This document shows positions 11,030 through 22,900 of a DNA stretch of 64,000 bases, piece by piece. A program made the translations under genes and the position numbers. The notes beneath the pieces were generated by a model that did not search any database, had not been told where the DNA came from, and saw only the letters and a program-made list of their open reading frames with translations. The first letter of the stretch is position 1, and each line of letters starts with the position of its first letter. This stretch comes from Chrysophaeum taylorii (Eukaryota > Sar > Pelagophyceae > Pelagomonadales > Pelagomonadaceae): positions 62,001-126,000 of the forward strand of contig JAQMWT010000331.1 in assembly GCA_029834535.1 (NCBI GenBank), written 5' to 3'.

Positions 11030-11644
11030 TCACCTGGTCCCAGTAAGTTCACCTACAGTGCGCGTGTAGACGCCGGGAGGGGGCTTATCGGTATTGCGCA
11101 GCACGTGTGGGGTAGGGTGGAGTCGTCGACTCAGAAGAGCATATCCTCGGGGTTGCCGATCGACAGAGAGCCACGTAGAGCTGGACGTGGCAGAAGACGG
11201 GCTTGGGCAAGAGGACGCCGACCTCGCGGGGCGTCTGGCCCTGGCTCTTGTTGATCGTTTGGCGTCGGCGGGCCTTAAGGGATACAGGTTGGAGGAGCCT
11301 CGGTGACAACGACACGATCGATCATGTATCTGGTACCGTTGCAGTGGCCGTGCGACGGGTCGAGGTTGCGAAGACTTTAAGCTCGCGATCAAAGTCAGCA
11401 TGCCGTTGGTTGTCAGGGAGTTCAAAACTCGACTGTAAAGAGCGAGGCGTCGGCTTCCGACCCAACCTAGTCGGCCGAAAAGAACTCCGACGCCTCGTCT
11501 CCGGGAAAAAAAGGCCGCGGTCATGCGCGCGTTGTCAGCATCGACAACATCGTTTCGACGGGGCGTGAGAATGGCGCGCTGAAAGAGCCGCCGCGGGTCG
11601 TGGAAATAGTCTGCGAGGTCGCCGTAGACGGCTTGGAGGCTCAC
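11030..11644 (-). pseudogene. Helitron-type helicase C-terminal fragment, unit 2
   Basis: Nearly identical to the neighbouring units. FQRAILTPRRNDVVDADNAR is in one frame and TINKSQGQTPREVGVLLPKP with QLYVALCR in another (11,085-11,315). A C-rich CCCCCCTCTTAGCAGTCGAC remnant at 11,726-11,746 upstream of this unit matches the end of the 31.8-33.3 kb insertion. Confidence 0.7.
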
Positions 11645-12079
11645 TGTCTGGCTCTCGCGCCTACCTGATCCTTACTCTCGCGCCTACCTGATCCTTACCC
11701 TAAATCGAGGGACAGACGAACAAAACCCCCCCTCTTAGCAGTCGACATTTAAAGACAGACAAGTGCAGGCCAGTAAGTTCGCCAGTAAGTTCACCTGGTC
11801 CCAATCTCTAACCCCAGTAAGTTCACCTGGTCCCAGTAAGTTCACCTAGTCCCAATCTCTAACCCCAGTAAGTTCGGCGTAAGCCCACTCGTGCTCACAT
11901 CTACTCACCCCACTCTCCTTCGAGCTCGTCGCTCTCACCCCCGCCAATCTAAGCTGCTTTGATCCGTACACGCCGCTAGCCGTTGCGTTCACTCTAAAAA
12001 CCCCAGTAAGTTCACTTGATCCCAGTAAGTTCACCTGGTCACTAAGTTCACCTAGTCCCAATCTCAAACCCCAGTAAGT

Positions 12080-12690
12080 TCACCTGGTCCCAGTAAGTTC
12101 ACCTACAGTGCGCGTGTAGACGCCGGGAGGGGGCTTATCGGTATTGCGCAGCACGTGTGGGGTAGGGTGGAGTCGTCGACTCAGAAGAGGATATCCTCGG
12201 GGTTGCCGATCGACAGAGAGCCACGTAGAGCTGGACGTGGCAGAAGACGGGCTTCGCCAAGAGGACGCCGACCTCGCGGGGCGTCTGGCCCTGGCTCTTG
12301 GTGATCGTTTGGCGTCGGCGGGCCTTACGGGATACAGGTTGGAGGAGCCTCGGTGACAACGACACGATCGATCATGTATCTGGTACCGTTGCAGTGGCCG
12401 TGCGACGGGTCGAGGTTGCGAAGACTTTAAGCTCGCGATCAAAGTCAGCATGCCGTTGGTTGTCAGGGAGTTCAAAACTCGACTGTAAAGAGCGAGGCGT
12501 CGTCTTCCGACCCAGCCTAGTCAGCCGAAAAGAACTCCGACGCCTCGTCTCCGGGAAAAAAAGGCCGCGGTCATGCGCGCGTTGTCAGCATCGACAACAT
12601 CGTTTCGACGGGGCGTGAGAATGGCGCGCTGAAAGAGCCGCCGCGGGTCGTGGAAATAGTCTGCGAGGTCGCCGTAGACGGCTTGGAGGA
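12080..12690 (-). pseudogene. Helitron-type helicase C-terminal fragment, unit 3
   Basis: Same structure and same frame change as unit 2. This unit, unit 5 (33.7 kb) and unit 8 (36.8 kb) share the variant LAKPVFCHVQ where others have LPKPVFCHVQ. Such shared variants between distant arrays suggest duplication or exchange between the two sides of the receptor gene. Confidence 0.7.
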
Positions 12691-12760
12691 TCACTGTCTG
12701 GCTCTCGCGCCTACCTGATCCTTACTCTCGCGCCTATCTGATCCTTACCCTAAATCGAGG

Positions 12761-12870
12761 GACAGACAAACAGACAAACAGACAAACAGACAAACATCTG
12801 TCGATTAGTAGTTAGGACAAACAAACAAACAAACAAACAAACAGACAAACATCTGTCGATTAGTAGTTAG
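12761..12870. repeat. (ACAAACAG)n microsatellite with duplicated unit end
   Basis: Two runs of ACAA/ACAG repeats, each followed by CATCTGTCGATTAGTAGTTAGG, close the left array. Similar runs occur at the matching unit boundaries at 33,306, 34,337, 35,357 and 36,396. The stretch 12,871-13,320 that follows shows no gene. Confidence 0.85.
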
Positions 12871-13319
12871 GATACGGAAGAACACCGTTACACACGCAAC
12901 AAACGTGACGCACATTGAACTTCCCGTTTCTTCGATCTGTTGCGTGTCAAACAACACACTGAAAAACTGAGCTGGCGATGACGGTTTCGTTAAAGCATTA
13001 CAAATCACCCGAAGAGCTTTGGTTAGACGTTATTAAACCAAAGTGATATGAGGTTAAACCTTCTCTTAGAGAGGTCTAGATTTTCAAAGAAAGGATCTTT
13101 AATGACTAGAATGTAGTTCGGAAATGTTTAGCTTACACAGGTATGACACAACGGTGCTCTGTGTCACATCCTTTGTGGGCCCTTCCCAAGCGCGACACTA
13201 CCCACCCGTGCCAAAATATCATGCCACCGAGGCCCACGGCACGACCTCTGATACAGGAGTCTCGCTCCGGGGTCTCCGACATTCTTACGCTTATCACACA
13301 CCCCTATAACCAGCGACGT

Positions 13320-15060
13320 GGACGGTGACATCCCTTCTGATGCGCGACCTCTTCCAGGTTATCATCGGAGCTGTTCCAGAGCCACCGACAAGCACCTCGC
13401 AACGCCACCCGCGACTCCCGACCGCGTCTCGCTCCTTTACATCCTACTTGTCGCAACGTCGATGGCGAAGCTCCGCCTCGCGACCCGCCGTAGTACGGGT
13501 ACCAACGCCTCAAAAATCGCTACGGTATCGCCCAGAAGGCGGACCTCCGCCGGCACCTCCACGAAGTATGCTACATCAACTACGGCTCGCCCGACCTCTA
13601 CGTGGCCGAGTTCGAGCGCGTCATCGCTGCTCTCGGGGACGATGGCGACATCATCGCGCGTGAGGACGTTGCCGACACTCACCGCTACCTAACCATCGAG
13701 AACACGCGCAACTATGACCGCCTCGCTGAGATCTCCAACAAACACACCCGCCAAACCCTGCCTTTTGCGCTACCGCTCCGGTTGGTTTGATTGGCTACGG
13801 CGCCTCTTGAACCGCGTCGCGTCCACGGATGGGCTTATCGACGTCACCATCACGCGTGCTTCCGCAGTTCCCGAAGACCGTGACGACGCATCGTGTTCGG
13901 TCACACCCGCCTCCCCTAACACTCCCCGCCTCGCCATGTGCAGATATCGGTGCTGTCATCATTTTTGCTGCCGTCCGCAGCCGCGCTATGGCTACACGCC
14001 CTGCGCGGGTGATGCCCGGTGCGCCTCACCTCCTCCCTCTCCACAAGCAACGCTACGTGCGTCCACCTCGATACATCACCGACTTCCTGCGTCGCCGCCC
14101 TGATGCGCCTCAGTACGACGACCCGTCCCGCTTGGTCTGGCACACTCTCCGACCTGTCTATGGCCTACCCGTGGCCGGCCGCATGTTGTACAACACCTTC
14201 TTTTGAGTATATCACGTCCTCTCTCGGTCTTTGTGAGTCTGCCTACCACCCATGTTTCTTCTATCGCCACGAATCCTCAGGACCCCCAACTGTCCTCAAC
14301 ACTGTCGTCCACAATGTCCCACTCGCCGGCCAACACACGTCTGTGGCCGACGTTCGGGACACACTTAGCGCCAGCTTCGACGTGACCTGGGAAGATATTG
14401 CCACCGACGTCTCTGGTTATATTTCGACTACAACTTTGATTTCTCCATTTTCGTCCATCAGCGTGGTTACATCGACAAAGTTTCAACCCACCTACGGTAT
14501 GCCGATGTCGTTGTTGGACCACCCGCGCCGATGCACATCGACTTGAACGAAGATCCGAATGTGCAGATTCGATGACGGTCTTCCGCTCGCCTCTCAACCC
14601 GCGTGAAGCACTTGGCTGGGTCATGTTCACGCGCGTGACACGACCTTCGCTGGCCCGGTCCATTCATGTTCTCGGGCCGTCACTGTCTGGAGACCCGAAC
14701 ATGACCGGGCTCTCGACCGGGCTTTCGACCGCGCTCTCCGCTGGCTTGCCGCCAACCGTCACCTCGGTATCCGCTTCTCCTCTTCCTACCGCGACCGGTG
14801 TCACTTAAGCGCATACCTCGCTCGACGAGAATCTCGCTTACCACTGGCGCAAACTCTTTCTCGCAACTGCGGTGCGATACTTCTTCAGGGCGCGTGCGTC
14901 TACGGGGCGAGCTGTCGGACTACGCAGACGTGTTACAGCACCGTTTTTTTCCCTCGAGGGCGATCGGCGCCCAAAATCCCATAACTTAGTGACCCACGAA
15001 ACCTCGCTGAACACCGAACTTTGGAAGCAGTATAAAACCAATGTCACTATGACTGACATT
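13320..15060 (+). mobile_element. Eroded Ty1/copia-type fragment C
   Basis: The plus strand has a gag-like stretch near 13,500-13,740 (HEVCYINYGSPDLYVAEFER resembles copia gag of the UBN2 type). Pol pieces follow at about 13,930-14,960: LRPVYGLPVAGRMLYNTFF and SAYHPCFFYRH match the copia reverse transcriptase stretch L-x-x-x-L-Y-G-L...W and D-P-C-L-F. No integrase or LTR is recognisable. Opposite in orientation to A and B and a different lineage. An old fossil with many breaks. Confidence 0.6.
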
Positions 15061-15176
15061 GTACAACAACAAAAAAGGGCAATGCTAACATCGTACGGCG
15101 AAAGGACGATGGGTCGACCACGCGCGACGCGAGATGTTGCCACGGACAAGACTATGTTCATCCGGAAGGCGCGAAG

Positions 15177-18100
15177 TCAGCGACCTAAACCGGAATGTGG
15201 TCGTACTTGCGGGGTAGAAGAACTACTCCGGGATCGTGAAGGGGCGTCGTGAAACTTGACGTAAGCGCCCACAAGTACGATGACAAGCGCGACAGCGAAG
15301 ATAGAGGCGAGAAGGAAATATAGCTCGCCGACGAGTCCTTCGGAGTTTGGGGACAAACGGCTGAGCAAAATAGACGTCGCGACAGCGCCAACGGTGGCGA
15401 CTGAGAGCACGAACTGCTTGAAGGCGGGCTTCCGGATTGCGTCGGGCAGCGCGACAAAAGCGGCAGAGAGCCGCAGACCTGCGCAGACTGCAGGCGGGGG
15501 CGTCCACGTCAAGTCCTCGTATATGCCTGGAAGCTCATTGAAGTAGAATGTCTCTTCAAGTTGGCCGTTGTCGCTCGACGAGCTATACGAGTCGCGTGAC
15601 CTGCGCGAGGTTTCGCCGAGGACGTGTCGTCCGAGGCGCGTCGATGCGTACGCGGGCTCGAGCTGGCAGAAAAAGAAGAGGGGCGAGGAGGGGATGTTGG
15701 CAGCGAAAGGAAATGTCTGAATCAAGGTTGGATCCTCGAGACGCCGTAATCTGTCAGCGATGAGCGAGGGCAGGGCGAACTCAAAGAAGATTATTTCGAG
15801 CGGGATGATGATGCCGTAGGTGAGCACCAGATGAACGATGACGCCCACGACCCAATGAAGCGAGCGGTCGTAGCCAACAGTGGTGGCTACCTGCAGCATG
15901 ATGACGACCGTGGCGGCCATGAGCCCCAGAACGCAGAGCCAAGCTAGAACGTAGGCGAGGGGCGAGGGCGGCGCTTTAATATCCTGTTGGCGAAACGTCG
16001 CTTGGTAGATGCGTCGCTCGACCAAAGTGAGATGTGCGGCGCGTTCAACGTCGACAAGGCGCTCGAGCCGCAACACAAGGGTCGCCTCGGGCGTGTCGCC
16101 CCATATCTTCCCTACTTCATTACGCAAGAGCCAGGCTTCCCGGATGTGACCACGCACCATTCGCATAACATTCTCCTCCCACACCACCTCGTCTGCATCC
16201 CAGCGCCACTCTCGCTGAAAGCGCTCCTCGAGCGCGGAAAGCATCAAGGCTGCATCAAAGTGCTTGTTCAACTCAGCGTAAATACGCCCTCTCTCAAGAT
16301 CGACAAGTCCGAGTTTCATGTTCTTCACGACGTTGATAACCAACGCACGCACGTCCACTGCTGCCATTTGGGGGCTTACCGCGCCGGTGGCCCACTTAAG
16401 AATCCCATATGAATCCCGGCTAAACGACTCCCGACCAAACAAATTCTTTTGACCAATCGGAAAACGCCCAAGCGACTTCCTGTCGCCTACGCGACTTCCC
16501 ATCTTTTTGTTTTTCTTCTCCGATCGTGTGGCTGGCGACACCTCATCGCTGGAGTCCGCTTCAAGGCTTGACAGACACCGCGCAACGAACTGAAGCCACA
16601 CCGCCGGATCTAATGTTCTCGTAGGCCCCCCGCCTGCATCGTCAATATCCTTGCTGCGGTCTGTCTTCGCACGAGATGTGCTTTCGTTCTTCGCTTCCTC
16701 ACCTTCCCTGTGACTCTCACCGTCGTCGAAATAAATGAGTGTCTTCTGTGACGCGGCGTCCTCCGTTGCATCTGTGAGCTTGTCTAAGTAATCTGCCACG
16801 TCGTCCTTGTCATCGCAGGCTTCTCCGAGTTGCACGGCCACATCATCGCCCCAAGCGATCACAACAGAGTCTGGAGGAGCAGCATCATTTCGATCTCGTG
16901 TGTCAATCTGCTGCGTGTCAACCTCCGACGTTCCGTCGCGAAAGCCTATTTTGGTTTTCCCAATCCCATCGTTTGATTCGGGTGCCGGGGGAGCACCGGC
17001 TGCAATTGAAGGTGTGTTGCCTTGGCGAGAATGAGAGGCACGACATAGCCAGACCGGTTTGAGCGCCGGAGGTACTGGCGCGGCGATGAAGTTGTCGATG
17101 AGCCAATCTACAAAAACGAACAACGGAATAACAATGGACAAAACGACCATCAACAGGAAGAAGTGTTCCACTGTGGCTGCAGCCTCCCTTGTACTCTTCT
17201 CGACACACGACCCAGAGCATACGTCAAACCTACAGAGTGGTTTGCGAGATACTAGACTCAGCGCCTTGCTACCACAATCATTTTCGTCATCATTATACAC
17301 GCCGCAGTCGATACTGGGGAACTCGATCCAGACGACCTCGAGCGCCAGCATGAGAAATATAAGGGCGATCTTGCAACCAAGCTTGAGAGCGCGGCATCTG
17401 CGAGAAATGGTCACGCTGTAATCAAAACACCAGTCAAGCATGGGGTGGTTTCGACTTAGAGATTCGACAACATTTAGCAATGATCGGCCAGCATGAACAG
17501 CCTGTCGGCGGGCAAGAGCACGTGTTGTTGGTGTATGCAGATCCTCAAGACTAGTTCTAATTGTTGTTGTAGCCGAGGAATCTTGAGGCTCCTGGATGTG
17601 ATTCGAAACATTGCCACCATTCTTCCCGATGAGCTTTTCGTTGCCTTTATCAAGATGCTCGCCGACAACGGCCGCAACGCAGGTGGCGAGTACAAGACAG
17701 AGGCATGCTGCCAATACGAGCCGTGATCGGCGGAGGTCGGGTTTTGTCTCAAAGACAGACGTGTACAGCTCGACCGAATTCGTTACTTCAGCGCGCGTAG
17801 AGTAATCCCTGGCACCATTGTCTTCAACGCGGCATTCGCAGCGCGTCGAGGCATCATCCGTGACAGCGTCGCAGGACGGCACGACCCAGCGACGACTCGA
17901 CACGTCCCACGACACGCAGGCGAGTGATGTTGAGTTGCACGTGTAGTTTATGATTCCGGGCGAGACCCCGTCGCAGAAGACTGGGACCTTCGCGTCTGGG
18001 CACTGAACCTCCTTGAATCCAACGAATCCGCATTCACACTCCGCAGTAACGGTAATTGCAGGTGTCACGTTCAGGGCCACCTTACCGGGGATCGTCAAGT

Positions 18101-19946
18101 TGACATCAGCAAAGGGCTGTGCGAAAGAACTTACTGCCCTTTCTCCTTCGCTAGTCGAGACATGAAGGTCAAAGCGCACAATCCGCGACAAGGCTGGCTT
18201 GATTTCTTCCAGATCGTGCGGGTTGACGAGGAACTCCGTTATCGAGATTGCGTACACAGAACCGTCGTCGGGTGCAATCGACGACGATGCGTTCATGAAC
18301 GCGAGCCCGATTTCTTGTACCCCGTCTTTGATCTCATTTGAGATTACCTTTGATGCCGTCTTGAGATTGGCAGCCTCCACCCCGGTCGCATCCTCGTTTG
18401 CCGCGAGCGTCTCGCGCTGGATCTGCGTCAGCGCGTCAACGGTCTGTAGGAGAACATCAGAAGCAACTCGAGGACTACCATCTTCGAGAAGACGGTGCCG
18501 TCGCGTAGCTTCAGGTGCGGTGAACAACAATCCCTTTGCCAATAAATTGCTAAGCGCTTCGGTAACAGCTTTGACGGCCACTGTGCTGCCAGATGCGCCA
18601 AGGCCCACACTTGCGAGCGTCGAGGTCAGCCCATCCAAGACCTCGAGAACTTCCTGCCCCGAAGCGTCGTTGAGGTTTGTCTCGGTCAAGGCCCGCGACG
18701 ATTCGATGCTGAGCTCGAGCTGTTCTAGCTCCGGGTCGACTAGATTTTCCACGGCGTCGGCGAGAGCGCTGACGATTGTTTCGAGCACCTCCTCATCGTC
18801 GTCTAATATACCCGCCGTCGAGACAACAACCTGACAAATTTCGCTCAACGAATATTCTGCGAATCCCGTCGACAGGGCGTCATTCACTTCGTTGACAAGC
18901 GAGGAAGATGTGTTGGAAAGAGTCACGTTAACGTTTCGAGACTCGCTGGCTGAGCCTTCGAGCGCATCGGTAACAACCACTGTGACTTGCAGGCTAGGTG
19001 GTGCGATACCAATCGGGAAGCGTGCTTTTTCGAGAACATTATCGGGCGAAGACGCCCTCATAATACCGCGCTCAGTCTCGAAACGATATTGAAGCGGCGG
19101 TTCAGCCGACACCCAGCCCTCGGCCAGGAGCTTGAAGGACGTGTACAGCGCAAAGCCGGCGGGGGGGGTCACGTCCAAGTCTCCAGATGTCGGGGGTTCG
19201 ATAGCAGTAACCGAGATGCTAGCATAACCGCGATTGCTGCCGAGCGTCGCTTCGAGTTCGAATGTGTATGTGCCACCAGGCACGAGTGATAAAGGTGCGA
19301 TGACGAGCGGGTGATACCGCGACGCGTTACCAGTGAGCATCTTCGACACGCTCAGTGGCGTCCGCGCGAAACTCGCAAGGCTCCTGTCGGCGACAAGGTC
19401 ACCGCGTATGAGCGACCAGGTTGAAATAACGACCTGCTCAGTATCGGCTGCGTCATCTGTCAACGCGACAGTAGCTTCGATGCTCAACTTGACCGTGGAG
19501 CTCACTATGGCATCAAACGTGGCGATATCGACGCTGGGTATTGACATTGTAACCACAGCCAGGATCTTCTGTGCTTCCGCCGTTCGTCCGTCTTGACTGG
19601 AGACCTCGACACTGAACGTGTATGTACCGGGTAAAAGTGTTCCAGGAGCCAATGATAGCTCGGGCCTTCTCGTGACTGGGACATTGTCGCATAGACCCGC
19701 GCTCTCCGAAACACAACGCCACCTGAAAGCGAGGGTTGCTGTTGGGTCATCTTCGTCGTATGATGCCGCAGCCGAAAGTTTGACGTTCTCCAATGTCGAG
19801 GCCGACTGACTTGTGCCACCTTCAATGACCGCGATGACTTGACCCACGCCGACGTGTATCGACACATCCTGCGTGTTGTTTCGCCCTGCAAGGCTCTTGT
19901 CGACGACGGTAGTTCGTAGCACGTAAGACGCGTTCGATGCCAAGGC
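15177..19946 (-). CDS. Exon 4: REJ/PKD-like repeats, GPS-like box, seven membrane segments
   Basis: 1,589 codons. Exon residues 1-650 hold PKD/REJ-like sandwiches (TLAFRWRC..., LLPGTYTFSVEV, LVPGGTYTFELEA). Residues about 630-720 contain a cysteine box (CECGFVGF, CVSWD, W-x-x-P-S-C, TRCEC) resembling the GPS motif of GAIN domains, but the H-L-T/S cleavage triad is not present, so autoproteolysis is doubtful. Membrane segments lie at about 741-761, 852-871, 926-948, 1331-1350, 1360-1385, 1500-1520 and 1540-1562. Before the second is SLSRNHPMLDWCFDY, like the HPWLS stretch of polycystin-1 relatives. A large acidic cytoplasmic loop (about 960-1320) is rich in Asp, Glu, Ser and Lys. It ends with a Ser/Arg tail. 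Confidence 0.75.
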   Translation of the reverse strand, partial: ALASNASYVLRTTVVDKSLAGRNNTQDVSIHVGVGQVIAVIEGGTSQSASTLENVKLSAAASYDEDDPTATLAFRWRCVSESAGLCDNVPVTRRPELSLAPGTLLPGTYTFSVEVSSQDGRTAEAQKILAVVTMSIPSVDIATFDAIVSSTVKLSIEATVALTDDAADTEQVVISTWSLIRGDLVADRSLASFARTPLSVSKMLTGNASRYHPLVIAPLSLVPGGTYTFELEATLGSNRGYASISVTAIEPPTSGDLDVTPPAGFALYTSFKLLAEGWVSAEPPLQYRFETERGIMRASSPDNVLEKARFPIGIAPPSLQVTVVVTDALEGSASESRNVNVTLSNTSSSLVNEVNDALSTGFAEYSLSEICQVVVSTAGILDDDEEVLETIVSALADAVENLVDPELEQLELSIESSRALTETNLNDASGQEVLEVLDGLTSTLASVGLGASGSTVAVKAVTEALSNLLAKGLLFTAPEATRRHRLLEDGSPRVASDVLLQTVDALTQIQRETLAANEDATGVEAANLKTASKVISNEIKDGVQEIGLAFMNASSSIAPDDGSVYAISITEFLVNPHDLEEIKPALSRIVRFDLHVSTSEGERAVSSFAQPFADVNLTIPGKVALNVTPAITVTAECECGFVGFKEVQCPDAKVPVFCDGVSPGIINYTCNSTSLACVSWDVSSRRWVVPSCDAVTDDASTRCECRVEDNGARDYSTRAEVTNSVELYTSVFETKPDLRRSRLVLAACLCLVLATCVAAVVGEHLDKGNEKLIGKNGGNVSNHIQEPQDSSATTTIRTSLEDLHTPTTRALARRQAVHAGRSLLNVVESLSRNHPMLDWCFDYSVTISRRCRALKLGCKIALIFLMLALEVVWIEFPSIDCGVYNDDENDCGSKALSLVSRKPLCRFDVCSGSCVEKSTREAAATVEHFFLLMVVLSIVIPLFVFVDWLIDNFIAAPVPPALKPVWLCRASHSRQGNTPSIAAGAPPAPESNDGIGKTKIGFRDGTSEVDTQQIDTRDRNDAAPPDSVVIAWGDDVAVQLGEACDDKDDVADYLDKLTDATEDAASQKTLIYFDDGESHREGEEAKNESTSRAKTDRSKDIDDAGGGPTRTLDPAVWLQFVARCLSSLEADSSDEVSPATRSEKKNKKMGSRVGDRKSLGRFPIGQKNLFGRESFSRDSYGILKWATGAVSPQMAAVDVRALVINVVKNMKLGLVDLERGRIYAELNKHFDAALMLSALEERFQREWRWDADEVVWEENVMRMVRGHIREAWLLRNEVGKIWGDTPEATLVLRLERLVDVERAAHLTLVERRIYQATFRQQDIKAPPSPLAYVLAWLCVLGLMAATVVIMLQVATTVGYDRSLHWVVGVIVHLVLTYGIIIPLEIIFFEFALPSLIADRLRRLEDPTLIQTFPFAANIPSSPLFFFCQLEPAYASTRLGRHVLGETSRRSRDSYSSSSDNGQLEETFYFNELPGIYEDLTWTPPPAVCAGLRLSAAFVALPDAIRKPAFKQFVLSVATVGAVATSILLSRLSPNSEGLVGELYFLLASIFAVALVIVLVGAYVKFHDAPSRSRSSSSTPQVRPHSGLGR

Positions 19947-22900
19947 CTAAGTGCGTTTCACATGAATTTTATGCGTAGAACACAACTTTCAATGAAATGC
20001 GCTTGACTCTGGGCTTTTTGCAAAGGCCGCCAGCTTGAAAAAACGCTTGTTCTTGGCGGTCGATTTATAATTCGTGCGCACCAGTAACCCATTGTCTGGT
20101 TGCTCCTCGAAGAGCGTCCACAAAAAGTCAACTTGTCGCTCTGAGGCTGCCCTCCCGTCACAATCTGTAGAAGAGCCCTTAGCTTCGATGGAGAGAGCCT
20201 CGCTTCGGCTCGTCAATTCGACTTTTAACCCGCCAACAATCACAAGCGACGGGATAAGGTCAAATGTCAGTCGAGTCGTGTAAGTGCCAATAGAGGTAGC
20301 CTATGTGCGAATCACGTGATCAGTGCGTGCGCCACGTAAAACACTGAGGATTTGGTGACGAACCTCAAGAAAATTTGTCAGGCTCAACGACAGCTCGAGC
20401 AAATCGCTGGCTGCGATTATTTTATCGAGCTCGAAGTTCGACAACTCGAAGAAAGCACTCCCTTGCGCACGATCAACGGCAGCTGCCAACATCGCGCTTT
20501 CACTTGCGGCTACCGCACTCCAGCGAAACTCCATCTGCCTACCAGCGCTGCCCGTAGATTGATCAGCGCGCAATGTGTAATTCTCGCATACAGAGATTAA
20601 CGTGGGTCCTTGGAATACCACGCGTGGGATGATGGCATTGGTGGGCGCCGTTGCGTGTATGGTCGTCGCATTCACCGGTTCGAAGCAGTCACACCTGCGC
20701 ACCAATCAAATTTGCCACCCAGCATCAGGCTATAGCACGTTGGAACTCCACGAGGGATTTGAATCTGATAGTGAGACGCACCTTTCGTCGTAACCGCATT
20801 CTGCTGCCACCACGCCATCCAGGAGCGTGACATTGCTTCCTGGCACAAAGCCAAGAGCACTGCTGATGATGGCATCTACAAACGTTGCGTTCACCCACGC
20901 GCAAGTTGTCGCTTCAACACCCGCGAACACGAACAGCTCGTTACAGGCGAACTCCACACCAACGACACGCCCAGCGCGATTTGTCGGCGAGTCGAAGGTG
21001 AAATCCAGTCGAGCGCCACTGGAGCTGAATTTCGCTGAGAGGAGCTGTGGCGGCTCGGGAATGTCAAGTTTATCGCACGGGACTTGGGTTGGTGATCTTG
21101 ACGGCTCGCTGCCTTTCGGAACTGACGACGGGTGGGATGTGATTGGGAGTAGCGTTGGCGGGCTGCTGGTCCATGTCTGGGGTAGACTCCGTATAACGGT
21201 TGGTTTTCGTGTCGGACTTTGCGTTGCCGAGTGATTAACGACCTTGGCTCTCGTTTCCTCTGCGATGATGGCCAATGAAGCGCTCTCGTCGACTGTTGCT
21301 TCGTCCAATGGCGATGTCGTGTTCGCCGCCGCGATGGCTGCTCGTAGTGAGTCTTGGAGAGGACTTGTTGACGTGTTGGCCGAGGTCATAACGGCAGTCG
21401 AGAGCTGTGCTTCGACGCGAGAAGTGAGCACGGGGTGTTTGGTTGCCGCGACGTAATGAAACAAGACAACAAATGATACGTCGATCGAACTGTCGACCTC
21501 TTGCAGTTGTCGACCAGAATTCGCAAGGCGACGGGTTGTGCGATCCTGCGCTTTGATATCGGTCACCTCGTCTGCACCGTCTATCAGGCCGAGCAGAACC
21601 GACGAAAAGAGTTCGGCTTCTGCTTCGCCGAACTCGCTCGCTGTCATGCTAGCGAAGACCACAGAAGATCCCACGCCAAGAGTCACATTGATTACCACTG
21701 ATGGTTTTGGCGTCGGCGACTTGGAGGACGACGGCGTCGGTAAAACCAACTCTCTGGCTTGCAATGACGGATAGCCGGCTGGCACTATGCTGGGTAGCAA
21801 GCTTGGTTGCGTTGCCCGCAACTGACTCGGTTTCATTATGGTGCGCACTGTCGTGGGAATGTGCGTGGTCGTTGGTGTCGGACTAGACACAGACGTCAGA
21901 TAGGTTGGTGTTGTCGTGTCCGGACAAACTGTTGGCACCCCAGAAGTTTCGCTTGATGGTGGTGTAGTAGGAACAAGTGAGGGGTTGACTGTCCAAGCAG
22001 TTGGCATTTTGGATGAGACGCTACCCACTTGAATCGTTGTGACTCTCGCTGTTGGCAGCAACGTCGGCGTGCTCGTTGACCTAGACGTTGATGCCATGGT
22101 AGGCAGAGTAACAGATAGAGTCACAGGTTGAGATGTTGGCGGCAACGTTGGCGGCGATGTTGGCGGCGTAGGCATCGGTGGCAACGAAGGCGACAACAAC
22201 GGATGGGGTGTTGGCACCCACGAGAGCTCAAGTCTTGGACCGAAAGTTGGTTTGGAGAATGATGGAGCAACGCTGGGGTGTTCTGACGGCTGTCCACGAT
22301 TTGACCTCGTGGGTATGAGCAGTACAGGGCACGGAGTGGGGAGCATGCTAGAAGGATGCGGGGTGCGTTCGGTTGGAATCTTTGAAGACAGAAAGGAGCT
22401 TGGCATGATTCCCATCCCACCGACTCGTGGTGCTGATGGCTGAGTCTGCGAGGAGACTACTGAACTAGGGAACGCTGCCAGATGATTTTCGCTGTGATTG
22501 AAACTCGGAGGTAGCGACGGCACAGAAAGTGAATCTGTTGGCATTGGTAAAGGTGACGAGCGCGTCGCCACGAAAGCAGGAGATTTAGTTGTTTTGGACA
22601 CACTTGGGATGGGGCTCGAGTGAAGAGGTGTGGGGGCTGTCGTCGCATAGGCGTTGATTGGCTGCACTACTGGCATTTGGGTTGGCGATTCAATTGGGTC
22701 CGTGGTCGGCATGCTCAAGGTTTCTCCAGATGATGCCGCCAATGGTAGCGATGTTGGACATTGACTTGGGCCAGGCGACAGTGACGGACCACTTGTGGGA
22801 GATGAGGTGGGTGGCTTTGATGGGACGCTCGACGGAACTGTCGACGGAATAAGGAGCATGCGTTCGCTCCTTGCAGATGGTTGTACTGATGGTGGTGTTG

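Larger units (their letters stand above)
9700..12860 (-). mobile_element. Tandem array of ~1.04-kb Helitron-helicase-fragment units (three units)
   Basis: Three units lie at a spacing of 1047-1050 bp (helicase pieces at 9983-10,600, 11,030-11,644 and 12,080-12,690). Read on the minus strand, each has a leader with CCCTCGATTTAGGGTAAGG and CTGATCC-type short repeats, a helicase C-terminal fragment, then a tract of 19-21 bp repeats on the theme AGTAAGTTCACCTGGTCCC. CTGTCGATTAGTAGTTAGG closes most units. All units share the same coding lesions, so amplification followed inactivation. The helicase fragment points to a Helitron (rolling-circle DNA transposon) origin; true Helitron termini were not identified. 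Confidence 0.7.

Noticed and set aside
11094-11306. Plus-strand 70-121 residue ORFs recurring in each helicase-fragment unit
   Set aside because: Antisense to the helicase C-terminal fragment, which has the recognisable motifs; recurrence only reflects tandem duplication.
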